Shown one piece after another: positions 15,541 to 23,652 of a DNA stretch of 36,729 nucleotides. Source of the DNA: Acidobacteriota bacterium (GTDB lineage Bacteria; Acidobacteriota; Terriglobia; Acidiferrales; UBA7541); assembly GCA_003223315.1 (NCBI GenBank), contig QHYR01000255.1, forward strand, positions 1-36,729, in the 5' to 3' direction. The stretch's first letter is position 1; every line of letters begins with the position of its first letter. A program made the translations under genes and the position numbers. The notes under the pieces are model-generated. The model was given only the letters and a program-made list of their open reading frames with translations. It was not told the DNA's origin and made no database searches.

Positions 15541-16494
15541 ATGCGGAAGGGCTATGCGGCCTCGGCGATCGTCGTGCTCATGGTGCTGGGGTCATCATCT
15601 CTTGCGCGAGCGCAAAGCGCGTCCGCTGAAAAAGCAGGATCGAAGCCCGGCGATACACCCGCATCCAAGAACGATCCGCAGGTCCCTCCCGGCCCCGTGC
15701 TTCTGGATGGCTGGGGCCGCCCGGTAACCGACGCGCTGAAACCCGGCGAGAAACCCGGCCCCGCCCCGCGCCACGATATTTCCGGCATTTGGGAACCGGC
15801 TCGCAGCCCGGGCGATGGAATTCAGGCGTTCGGCCCGCGCGACATGCCCTATGACGGCGCCCCGGAGCATAATCCGCCTTACAGTTCTCTGGGCCTGGAC
15901 GCACAGCATGCCCACAAGCCTCTCGAGGGAGAGGAAAGGGTTCTCGAATCGCTCAGTAATGATCCGAGAAACAGGTGCGATCCCTTGGGGTTTCCGCGCG
16001 CGGATTTTTACCAAATCCGGCACACGCAGATCATGCAAGACGATCGCAAAGTGGTCATCTTGTACGAATTTGAAAAGAGGTGGCGCGTCATCTGGACCGA
16101 TGGGCGTGAGCTTCCCAAGGAAATTCCCCAGCCGCGCTACTATGGATATTCGGTGGGCAAATGGGTGGACGACACAACCCTCGTGGTCGAGACCATCGGT
16201 ACCGAGGGGAGCGAAAAAGTCTGGCTCGATGAAGCCGGCCGCCCGGCGAGCGATGCCATGCACGTCGAGGAACGCTTCCACCGCGTGGACCACGACCACC
16301 TGGAGCTCACCGTAACCATTGATGACCCGAAGATGTACACCAAGCCGTGGCTGGCCCTGAACAAATTTCCCATGAGGCTGCAATCGCCCGATTACGACGT
16401 GGTGGAAATGATGTGCATCCCCTCGGAGATGGAACAGTACTACAAAGACTACGGCGATCCCGCCAGCGGCGTGGATGACAAGGGGAAGAAATAG
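15541..16494 (+). CDS. exported protein of unknown function, paralogue of the gene at 436
   Basis: ATG 15541 is preferred to TTG 15535 because GGAAGGGGG (15526-15534) is well spaced before it; 317 residues. A signal peptide (AIVVLMVLGSSSLARAQ) is followed by a Pro-rich stretch and then the same blocks as the product at 436-1269: CDPLGFPRADF, VVILYEFEKRWRVIWTDGRE, YYGYSVGKWVDD, VWLDEAGRP, VEERFHRVDHD and VTIDDPKMY. It is about 40 residues longer, mainly in the N-terminal linker. The gene sits exactly between two inverted hairpin repeats (15399-15463 and 16517-16627). Function unknown. Confidence 0.85.
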   Translation: MRKGYAASAIVVLMVLGSSSLARAQSASAEKAGSKPGDTPASKNDPQVPPGPVLLDGWGRPVTDALKPGEKPGPAPRHDISGIWEPARSPGDGIQAFGPRDMPYDGAPEHNPPYSSLGLDAQHAHKPLEGEERVLESLSNDPRNRCDPLGFPRADFYQIRHTQIMQDDRKVVILYEFEKRWRVIWTDGRELPKEIPQPRYYGYSVGKWVDDTTLVVETIGTEGSEKVWLDEAGRPASDAMHVEERFHRVDHDHLELTVTIDDPKMYTKPWLALNKFPMRLQSPDYDVVEMMCIPSEMEQYYKDYGDPASGVDDKGKK

Positions 16495-16516
16495 CCGGCG
16501 AACGAGAGCCCAACCG

Positions 16517-16627
16517 CGACTTTGTTGACGCGCAAAAGCTCGACTTTGTTACCCGCGAAAAGCGCATCCTGTGGGTAGCCTTTTCGCGGAAGAGGCTAGA
16601 CTTTTGCGCGCCCCGAAGCGGGGCCCC
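16517..16627 (+). repeat. hairpin repeat, copy B (outer element, interrupted)
   Basis: Plus orientation: CGACTTTGTTGACG flank, arm CGCGCAAAAG (16529-16538), a loop of 62 bases that contains a second complete copy, arm CTTTTGCGCG (16601-16610), and a terminal CCCC-GAAGC-GGGG hairpin ending GGGGCCCC. Arms and terminal hairpin match copy A in inverted orientation. Confidence 0.75.
16541..16589 (+). repeat. hairpin repeat, nested copy inside copy B
   Basis: CGACTTTGTTAC flank, arm CCGCGAAAAG (16553-16562), 17-nt loop with CATCCTGTGGGTAG, arm CTTTTCGCGG (16580-16589). Arms differ from copy B in matched positions, keeping perfect pairing. Confidence 0.75.
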
Positions 16628-16806
16628 AAAAGTTAAAGTTTCAGTTGAGCTCAACCCCCCCCCACCCCCCCTGTTTTTTTGCAAGGATATCATTCCATGG
16701 GAGTTGTTTCGTAATATGGTGCAAGAATATCAATCCAAAAGACTTAATATCACCTGATTCTCTGGGGTCCTGGCTACCGCCGCCCATGATGCGCCCCCCC
16801 TGCCTC
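16628..16806. other. low-complexity and short direct repeats
   Basis: C runs followed by a T run lie at 16655-16680. A 16-base direct repeat, gcaag(g/a)atatca(t/a)tcc, occurs at 16681-16696 and 16721-16736, 40 bases apart. No gene is seen. Confidence 0.5.
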
Positions 16807-16880
16807 CGACTTTGTTAACGCCGCGAAGCTCATCCTGTTGGTAGACGTTCGCGGCGCTGGCCCCCCGGGTTACTTTTATG
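16807..16880 (+). repeat. hairpin repeat, copy C (downstream side of the Wadjet operon)
   Basis: CGACTTTGTTAA flank, arm CGCCGCGAA (16819-16827), loop containing CATCCTGTTGGTAG, arm TTCGCGGCG (16848-16856), then TTTTATGGAAG. Copy D at 23404 has identical arms and the same TTTTATGGAAG tail in the same orientation. Confidence 0.75.
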
Positions 16881-17399
16881 GAAGTGTTCATTCTACGAGA
16901 GTTACGCGCAACCATTGTGTACGTGCTCATTCTAGATGGGTTGCATTCCACGGCGAAAAACTCGGCGGACTCCGCCGGAGTCCGAAAACCGGACCTGGCC
17001 GGATGGTCGTTTCGATGACCTGCGGAAGAGCGTAAGTTCGGGGTTACGCGTAGAGAGAATGAAGGCGCGAGGGCGCTTGGCGCAGGGAACGGCCACTTTA
17101 GCCGGGAGAAATATCGGGATCTGCCGAAAAGCATGCGGGAGGATAACATATTATCATCTGGTTAGCAAGAGGACTTCATTATCTGGTCAGTATTCTGATG
17201 AAGGAGCGACTGTTCGAACGATCTGAACGTTCGAATCTGTTTTCCCGTGACATATCGTTCGAATAAATGCCGGTTAGAGTTCGCCGCGAAAGGCTTTTGA
17301 CCAAAGGAGCGGTTCGGTTACGCCTCGGTTTCGCCGAAAGCGTTCTCTACCTTGCACCTAAAAAATAATTAGATAGCCGGAGATAAGCCTTGACGGTCC
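16881..17399. other. non-coding flank beyond the end of the Wadjet operon
   Basis: No credible gene is seen. GTTCGAA occurs three times within 52 bases (17212-17218, 17229-17235, 17257-17263), the first two within dyad-like context. Two TTATC..TGGT(T/C)AG segments occur at about 17150-17190. These are listed as possible binding sites or remnants only. Confidence 0.4.
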
Positions 17400-18281
17400 T
17401 TAGCCGATTGGCGGGCACACATTCGAGAAAAGCTCAGCCGGAAGTAACAGCGCTTCCTGTTCCAAACAAGCATTGTTGCTGTCAATAAGCGCGATCACGC
17501 GGCGGACTTCAACGAGCTTGGTGCGTCTGAGATTGGCTAGCAACGTTCGATTGTTAGGCTTTTTGAGAATGCTGTGGTTGGAAAGACGACTAAACCGTTC
17601 CGGGAGGTCATCAGGAAAATAGAGGCGTACACGAGCACCGAGGCGCGTGCGCAAACGCGTGAATTCATCCATTCCAACAGGATCATAGTCAGGCAGGTGA
17701 ATCAACGAAAAATCCGGGGTGGCATTCGACTCAAGCCACTCAATCAGGCGGCGCGAGATGCGCCCGCGATGGGACCAAATAACTAGATCGGCGGGCAGGT
17801 GTAGTCGTTCGAATTGAGTGAACACCGCCGGATTTTCGACCACGGCACAACTTCCGCGCATCGCGTAACGACCACTAAGTAGAAATGAGAAAACGCCGTG
17901 CTCAGATGACGCCAGCGCTGCGCCGACTGGCTTCCCATCTTTCAGTAGTGCCTGTTCGGACCATGCCCGAACAGAAAGGATTTCTGGAGTGTTACTTGTA
18001 AACGTTTTCGAGTCGCGGAAGCGGGCAACGCCCGCTGTTCGGCTCATCTCGTCGTCGTTAATCGGTGTGTCGGGGAAAAAGTGTCCGATAAACTGGCGAA
18101 GTGCTGTGTTGTCGAGAAGGACCAAGCGCCGACCGCTGCCGGAGCGCTGTTCGACCACCACGCCAGCATCTATCAATGGCTGGAGGGTTCGAACTAGCGA
18201 GTCGCTGCACGTTGTTTTGGGGAGGCCCCCTTCTACGAGGAGGCTCATCATACGCGCAAGGATGCGTTCCTTCGCGTTCAT
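17400..18281 (-). CDS. jetD: Wadjet nuclease subunit JetD
   Basis: The 293-residue protein has an N-terminal winged-helix-like part and a C-terminal Toprim-like domain, as in JetD, the topoisomerase-VI-like nuclease that cleaves plasmid DNA held by the SMC complex. Visible active-site elements are Glu149 in CAVVENPAVF and the DxD pair Asp198/Asp200 in HLPDYDPVG. SHRGRISRRLIEWL matches the region before the DxD strand. Its start overlaps the jetC stop by four bases (ATGA). The N-terminal region is short compared with many JetD proteins I know of. It ends the four-gene operon. Confidence 0.85.
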   Translation of the reverse strand: MNAKERILARMMSLLVEGGLPKTTCSDSLVRTLQPLIDAGVVVEQRSGSGRRLVLLDNTALRQFIGHFFPDTPINDDEMSRTAGVARFRDSKTFTSNTPEILSVRAWSEQALLKDGKPVGAALASSEHGVFSFLLSGRYAMRGSCAVVENPAVFTQFERLHLPADLVIWSHRGRISRRLIEWLESNATPDFSLIHLPDYDPVGMDEFTRLRTRLGARVRLYFPDDLPERFSRLSNHSILKKPNNRTLLANLRRTKLVEVRRVIALIDSNNACLEQEALLLPAELFSNVCPPIG

Positions 18282-20977
18282 ACGGCAGCATTGCGAACTT
18301 TGATCTCGATACGATGTCGGTGACGCAAGACAATTCTGCCCTTTTGGGGCTGAAGAAAGTAAAGGGCATCCACTTCGCTGACAGCTTCGGGAGCGGCCGT
18401 GATAGCTATGAATCCTAGTTGCCTGGCCGTGTGGACAATCGCTTGACGGTTCACCGGGTCAAGTGTCTGAATTTCATCTAGGAAAAAGGGCACAGCACAG
18501 TCGTCTCGCCGCAGTTGATTTTTCAATAACAGCAAGTTGAAAAGGACTTTGATGGCAATGGTAGTACCGTGTGACTCGATCTGCCGAAAGTCGTGGTAGG
18601 TATGGCGCTGGTCATCTGTACCGGTGACGGTGAAGGCCAGAGTGAAAAGGCTCGCAAAACGAATTACCGGGTTGTCCTGAAGTCTTCGGCGAAAATTTGA
18701 TATATCGGACTGTTGTTGGGGATCGGAATCGAAGAGACCGCCGGGCTCGAAAGCTGCCAGACGCTTGATCCAACCCACCAAATCGCTGTATTCAACGACC
18801 TCCAACTTTAAATTTTTTAGGTGCGAAATTTGCACTTTTGAAAATGCCCGGTTGATTGTATCTGCCGCGCTGCGGACGTGATCGAGATTTTTCAGGACGA
18901 GATCGAATGTTCCCCTCAATACGTGGATATGGGCGTTCCAGTCACGAGCGAGCGCTTCTTCCTCCTCGCCAAGCGCCTCAAGTTCGTCCTGGAGCGCGCT
19001 GATAGTTTGGAAGTCATCGGCGCCACGAAATTCGTCACCGAACAGTGCTTCAGTGTGAATCAAGAGATTGGTTATCTCGTCGCACATTTTGTTTTGCTTT
19101 TCTTGCTGCCGAAGGTAGAGCGTTATAGCGTGATCGAAATCGTCCGAAATGCCTTCGGCTACTCGTGCCTTGGTTGAAAAATCAGGAAAAGTGCAACTAT
19201 TTAGATTTCCGATCACTCTATCGAACGCACTCTCCTGCTCGCGGATGGAACGTTCTGCCAGCGCCCTTGCGTTTTCGGCGAGTTTAGATTGTGCGATGAG
19301 TCTCGCGATTCGTTCATTTGCAGCGGCGATGCAAGTTTCAATCTTTTCTAGTTCGGAGCGGAGGTGGGGTTCGTTTTCTTTAGCTTTTTGGTATTCGTCG
19401 AAGTGGAACAGTTCATTCCTTTTCATCTCAACTTCTGCTTGTTTCACTCGGCGTTGCCCTTCCAGCATCTCGCGCTGTTCAATCGCGGCAAGTATGGCAT
19501 TCCAGCGGTTCAGCGTGGATCGGTAGTCGGCCAATTTCTCGCGAGCGGTTTCCACATTTTCCAGGCCCGATAACGATTCTGTACCTTTGGGGAGAGGGAA
19601 CGACACGCTGGCATCTTTATAAGCCCCATCCGTCGTTCGAGCTAGCAGGCCATTTAACTTGGCGAGTAAGTCTTGCTGCCGTGAAACAGCGACCCCACCT
19701 GCACCCATAGGCATTTCAAGAAGATCGCGACTGAGAATGGAGAAAAGTGTGTTTATGGCGTCATCTTTGAAGTACTTGCGAAGCGCGCTTACGACAAGGC
19801 GGTCAAAACGCGTAACGACTTGATCCTTCTGCTTGACCAAACCGGTGAATACATCGACGTTGCGCTTGGCTCTTTCGCGCGACTCCCCCTCAGCATTGGC
19901 AAGTTGCGTTTCGAGTGCGCGAAGGTCCTGCGTCAAGTTGGACAGCGCCGCCTGTTCCAAAGCGACCAGAAATGGGCCAAATTCCTTGTCTCGGTCTTCG
20001 ATGTTCTTGATCTGTAAGCCCAGTTGACCTTTCTGCTCTGAGAATGTCGTCACGTCGTTTCGCCGGTCGGTCAATTCCGCCTCAATCAGCGCTAGCTTTT
20101 TCTCTTGTGCAGATTTCTCCTCTTCAAGCTCTGTACGCTTTCGCTTGTGTTCCGCTTCAAACTTCTGTCGTTTGGCGCGCAAATCTGTCCAGCGCCACAC
20201 CAGTTCGCCGCGTAAGGCTTCGCGTTCGGCAAATTTGTCCACAAGCCGCTCCACGAGCGGCCTGTTCTTTTTGAACTTTATCAATTTCTCGCGCCGCGCG
20301 AGGATGCGGTCGTAGTCATCACCGAACAGTGCGCGGGCATCGAATGCGATCCGCTCAGGCGGAATATCGGCGTGCATCAATAAGCGGTCTCGCATCTCCT
20401 CCTGTGTGATAGCACTTAACGTAAGCAGATTTTTCAGGGTCTCGCGGAAATGGTGATACTTATCCGCGTCACGCAACGCGACAATACCAAGCCCGCACCC
20501 ACCGCCGCCGACGGCGGGCAGCAGCAATTCTCTTTGCTCCTGAGCATTTTTGATAACGCGGAATTGTTTCGCGGCAAGACGCGTGTTCACATCGCGCGGT
20601 TCGCGGACTTGATTCTTCGTGTTTAGGAAGTCCGCGGCCACAAACGGCCCAGCGTAGAAAAATCGCTCTGGATCACTGCCGCTGGCCTTGCTCTGGCCCC
20701 GCCAAGCGATTACACATTGTCCGGTCGCACCAAGGCATTCGAAGAGGATGTAACTATATTGACTTGGAAAATAAAACTCGCGGGTTTGCTCTGCATCGTA
20801 AGAACCGAAGTACATGTGCCGTCGGTCGTCAAGATAAAGAAATTGCAGCGTATTGATCAGCGTGGTTTTGCCCGTGTTGTTTGGCCCAACAATTTGCAAC
20901 GCACCTTTGAGTTCGACCTCGGCGTAATCGTAGCGACCTGATCGGATGAGAATTAGTCGTTGAGGTCCCGTTGGCAT
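18278..20977 (-). CDS. jetC: Wadjet SMC-like ATPase JetC
   Basis: The 899-residue protein is an SMC/MukB-type ATPase that drives DNA loop extrusion in Wadjet systems. Walker A is GPNNTGKTT at 31-39. Long coiled-coil segments rich in Glu/Lys/Arg occupy roughly 210-350 and 480-700, with a less helical middle (LLEMPMGAGGVAVSRQQ) that may be the hinge. The signature-like FRQIESHGTTIAIKVLFN and Walker B FFLDEIQTLD (Asp-Glu near 834) form the C-terminal head half. It is much shorter than MukB (about 1,480 residues), mainly in the arms. It starts 12 bases after jetB. Confidence 0.9.
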   Translation of the reverse strand: MPTGPQRLILIRSGRYDYAEVELKGALQIVGPNNTGKTTLINTLQFLYLDDRRHMYFGSYDAEQTREFYFPSQYSYILFECLGATGQCVIAWRGQSKASGSDPERFFYAGPFVAADFLNTKNQVREPRDVNTRLAAKQFRVIKNAQEQRELLLPAVGGGGCGLGIVALRDADKYHHFRETLKNLLTLSAITQEEMRDRLLMHADIPPERIAFDARALFGDDYDRILARREKLIKFKKNRPLVERLVDKFAEREALRGELVWRWTDLRAKRQKFEAEHKRKRTELEEEKSAQEKKLALIEAELTDRRNDVTTFSEQKGQLGLQIKNIEDRDKEFGPFLVALEQAALSNLTQDLRALETQLANAEGESRERAKRNVDVFTGLVKQKDQVVTRFDRLVVSALRKYFKDDAINTLFSILSRDLLEMPMGAGGVAVSRQQDLLAKLNGLLARTTDGAYKDASVSFPLPKGTESLSGLENVETAREKLADYRSTLNRWNAILAAIEQREMLEGQRRVKQAEVEMKRNELFHFDEYQKAKENEPHLRSELEKIETCIAAANERIARLIAQSKLAENARALAERSIREQESAFDRVIGNLNSCTFPDFSTKARVAEGISDDFDHAITLYLRQQEKQNKMCDEITNLLIHTEALFGDEFRGADDFQTISALQDELEALGEEEEALARDWNAHIHVLRGTFDLVLKNLDHVRSAADTINRAFSKVQISHLKNLKLEVVEYSDLVGWIKRLAAFEPGGLFDSDPQQQSDISNFRRRLQDNPVIRFASLFTLAFTVTGTDDQRHTYHDFRQIESHGTTIAIKVLFNLLLLKNQLRRDDCAVPFFLDEIQTLDPVNRQAIVHTARQLGFIAITAAPEAVSEVDALYFLQPQKGRIVLRHRHRIEIKVRNAAV

Positions 20978-20989
20978 GGGGAATTGAGA

Positions 20990-21538
20990 TCAGGTCTCCA
21001 CCGGTGGATTGGCTGTCGCCTGAGCTGTCTGTGCGGACTGCGTAATTTCGAGGCACTTCGATAACACTCTGTGGAATGGGCGGAGAAATCGGAATTCATC
21101 CTCACCAATACGCCTGATCCAGCCGATGCGCTCCATTTGATTAAGCAAGGTGTTTATGTGACCCATGTCGAACACTTCCACATCCCGCAGCAATGCAGCA
21201 TAGCGATCCATGCTCAAATGCGGCAGCGCAGTTATCAAGAAGGATTGGTCGAAGATGAATTCCTCGATGGGTCGCCCCTGATTAGCGGCATGGTCAACGA
21301 TGATATAGGAAAACGCGGCGATGCGCGGCAATGTGTCTGGCACAGTCTCAGGGTTGTCCGGCTCGAAATAGAAGAACTCGCGCGGGTGCCGAACGAGCTT
21401 GAGACCAAGCGCATCGAAGTAACGGGCGTAATCGTCGTATCGTTCACACAATGCGGAGAATTGTTCGTCGTCTGGACCGAGATGGTAGCCGCGCCTTAGA
21501 CGGTCAAAGATACTCGCGAGATGAGGAAGCTCGCTCAT
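20990..21538 (-). CDS. jetB: Wadjet MukE-like subunit JetB
   Basis: The 182-residue protein is in the position and of the size expected for JetB, the KITE/MukE-like partner that binds the kleisin JetA. Supporting features are tandem winged-helix character, ISYIIVDH-like hydrophobic strands, and LLNQMERIGWIRRIGEDEFRF, which resembles the wing of MukE-type domains, followed by LRPFHRVL. Its ATG overlaps the jetA stop by four bases, so translation should be coupled. A short acidic/Thr-Gln-rich tail ends the protein. Confidence 0.85.
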   Translation of the reverse strand: MSELPHLASIFDRLRRGYHLGPDDEQFSALCERYDDYARYFDALGLKLVRHPREFFYFEPDNPETVPDTLPRIAAFSYIIVDHAANQGRPIEEFIFDQSFLITALPHLSMDRYAALLRDVEVFDMGHINTLLNQMERIGWIRRIGEDEFRFLRPFHRVLSKCLEITQSAQTAQATANPPVET

Positions 21539-22755
21539 GTGGAAGCCAGAATAAGAGGGGATGCCGTGATTTCGCCATCATGGGTCGCGTATGTATGCTG
21601 CGACTCGTCAATGAAGGTAGCTTGAAAGTCGCGATGAAATACCAACAATCCGAAGGCGGCGACTATTTCCGACGTGTCGCGCTCTGGATATGTGTTTACC
21701 AGCCATCCCAGCAAATCCGCGAGCGGCACGATACTCCTCACTGCGTCCGGCAGCGAATCCAACCACCTCAAACGTAGCAATGCGAGGGGATTCTCCTTCT
21801 CCGTTGTAAATTCTAAAAAAGGTGGAGCTTCTGGCGAATATTCGATGATGCGCCGCAACGCTAACGTAATCGCCGCATCACTGGGTACATTTTGGTAGCG
21901 TTCCATGGCTATGCCGATGAGGTATTGACTGCCCCATTTTGCCAAACCTTCCGCCTGCAACTTCTCCAGCGCTCGGGCTGCGCCCTCGGCAATAAAGCTT
22001 GAACGTCGTAGCGATTCATAGAGAGGTTGAATTTCCTTGCGGCATTGCGTGAAAACGCGAAGTGCGTGCACCCCCACAAGTCGTAGGAAACGCAGATTGC
22101 GAGCGAGTGCCGGATGGTCGTTGAACAGGGCTTCCTCACGCGCGCGATGGAGCAGACGTTCGGTTTCTTCAAATGCGGCACGCAACGGCCCGTCGGCGCG
22201 AACTATTTCAATCATCGGCTCGACGTAACGCTCCATCCAATGGACTATGCGCTGATACTTTTGGCGTACCGAAACACGGGAACGTTCCGTCTTATAACGT
22301 GCCACTTCTGTAAGAATTGCGTGTTGCGTCTCATTGAGGTCGGCATAGATGCGGCGGAGGGTCTGGCTGATTTCATCAAAGGCGAGGGCTACCTGTTGAG
22401 TGTCTTGGTCATCAAGTGAGCGGTCAAGACGCTTGGTGGTTATTTCGAGCGATGAAACGTAACCACGAATCATCTCAGGTGTTGCAGCATTGGCCTCGTT
22501 CGCCAGATAGGCGAGCAGCCTTGCTACAGGTTCAGCCATGAGATAGAACTCGCTGCCCGGCTCCGTAGGAACAAGAATCTGCAACTCGCGTAAGCGTCGC
22601 CACGTAGTTTCGGGCAATTCCTCGATGGCTGGATTACTACGAACCAGGCGGATAGTTTCGAACTCAGAGATTTCTCCATCGTGCTCCGCCAATTTACGCA
22701 GGAGGTATGTATGGCTTGCGCAGAAATTGAAGAAGCTTTGCGGGTTAATCTTCAT
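21535..22755 (-). CDS. jetA: Wadjet MukF-like kleisin JetA
   Basis: The 406-residue protein is the first gene of the operon and corresponds to JetA, the kleisin that bridges the two JetC heads. It has an N-terminal winged helix (LLRKLAEHDGEISEFETIRLV...TWRRLRELQIL), a helical middle with YVSSLEITTKRLDRSLDDQD and repeated heptads (QHAILTEVARYKTERSRVSV), and a C-terminal winged-helix-like part. The ATG has no Shine-Dalgarno sequence; a 9-bp inverted repeat lies 26 bases upstream. Base composition in the operon is visibly lower in GC (sampled 60-base lines 43-48%) than in neighbouring genes (about 68% in one sampled line). Confidence 0.85.
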   Translation of the reverse strand: MKINPQSFFNFCASHTYLLRKLAEHDGEISEFETIRLVRSNPAIEELPETTWRRLRELQILVPTEPGSEFYLMAEPVARLLAYLANEANAATPEMIRGYVSSLEITTKRLDRSLDDQDTQQVALAFDEISQTLRRIYADLNETQHAILTEVARYKTERSRVSVRQKYQRIVHWMERYVEPMIEIVRADGPLRAAFEETERLLHRAREEALFNDHPALARNLRFLRLVGVHALRVFTQCRKEIQPLYESLRRSSFIAEGAARALEKLQAEGLAKWGSQYLIGIAMERYQNVPSDAAITLALRRIIEYSPEAPPFLEFTTEKENPLALLRLRWLDSLPDAVRSIVPLADLLGWLVNTYPERDTSEIVAAFGLLVFHRDFQATFIDESQHTYATHDGEITASPLILAST

Positions 22756-22780
22756 GCTTAATTAGTCAGTCTGCAATTTG

Positions 22781-22839
22781 TGGGCAGAAGTCATACGCTG
22801 GATTCTGCCCATTTTTAGGTCATTTGAAAAGCCTTCAAA
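22781..22839 (-). promoter_or_regulatory. two dyads upstream of the Wadjet operon
   Basis: TGGGCAGAA (22781-22789) and TTCTGCCCA (22803-22811) form a perfect 9-bp inverted repeat around 13 bases. TTTGAA (22823-22828) and TTCAAA (22834-22839) form a second one. Their place just before jetA suggests an operator or a 5'-leader hairpin. No regulator gene is next to them. Confidence 0.5.
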
Positions 22840-23022
22840 ATGAGCGGAGCCAAGGAAACCGTGTGTAGGTTGCAAACGGGCGGAATGATGAGTCCCTTGC
22901 GGAAAACAGTAGTAAGGTACGAGTCCTTCTCTTTGAGTGTCGCGCGCCTAACACCTGCAATCGAAGCCGGCAGAAGGAGCGTTTAAAAAGTGGACTTGTG
23001 ATTCCTGCTTAGCAGGCAAAGG

Positions 23023-23385
23023 TTAGCAGGGGGGCACTTTGGTTTTTTTGCTGGCGAGGTCGCGCAGCCAGGCGCTGATTGCGGTGGCCTGCTCGGCGGC
23101 CATAGTTTCAAAGACCACGCCCATCCCGAAAATTCCCATGCCGTAGCCGGAATGCATGTAGATCACTTTGCCGGGCAGTTCGCAGGTGTTGATGCCATTG
23201 GAGATGCGCAGACGCAGTTCGGTGCCGATGGGAATGGGCTCGAGCGTATCGATATAGCATCCACGCGAGCTCAATTCGGAGACCTGTGCGGGAACCGACG
23301 TGCCGTCGCGCAGGGTCGCTTCAGCCTCTGCGAAAAAGGCGAAACGCGGATTGGCGCGCCTGACCGCGAAGGAAGTTTCACTCAT
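23023..23385 (-). CDS. single-domain PilZ protein
   Basis: The 120-residue product is a stand-alone PilZ domain, a c-di-GMP receptor fold. The N-terminal RxxxR motif is present in RRANPRF. The second motif, usually D/N-x-S-x-x-G, reads ELSSRG with Glu in first place, which may weaken nucleotide binding. The rest (YIDTLEPIPIGTELRLRI, GKVIYMHSGYGMGIFGMGVVF) follows the PilZ barrel. It is a single gene; CCTGC-TTA-GCAGG at about 23005-23017 beyond its stop could form a short hairpin. Partner unknown. Confidence 0.85.
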   Translation of the reverse strand: MSETSFAVRRANPRFAFFAEAEATLRDGTSVPAQVSELSSRGCYIDTLEPIPIGTELRLRISNGINTCELPGKVIYMHSGYGMGIFGMGVVFETMAAEQATAISAWLRDLASKKTKVPPC

Positions 23386-23403
23386 ATGGCACCTCGTTCA
23401 AGG

Positions 23404-23490
23404 AACTTTGTTAACGCCGCGAAGCTCCTGATGCCCATGACGTTCGCGGCGGTCGCCTGTATGTTTCCATTTTATGGAAGCGCCATGCCA
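23404..23490 (+). repeat. hairpin repeat, copy D (upstream side of the Wadjet operon)
   Basis: AACTTTGTTAA flank, arm CGCCGCGAA (23415-23423), a 19-nt loop diverged from the other copies, arm TTCGCGGCG (23443-23451), then TTTTATGGAAG. Same orientation as copy C, 6.6 kb away, across the Wadjet operon. Confidence 0.7.
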
Positions 23491-23652
23491 AACGTCCAGA
23501 GTTACCCACTTCGGATTGCCGAGATAGGTAACTGGCTTTGCGTACAGGCCGTTGCGTGGAGACGTTCAGGTAGGAGCAATTTGCGGTCCAAAATGCCGCG
23601 GGCGAATACTGAAGCAATACACGCCGGGGCAGCCGGTGTTGCCAACTTCCCA

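Noticed and set aside
16655-16680. C-run/T-run tract as a terminator
   Set aside because: There is no stem before the T run; it is low-complexity sequence and may include assembly error.
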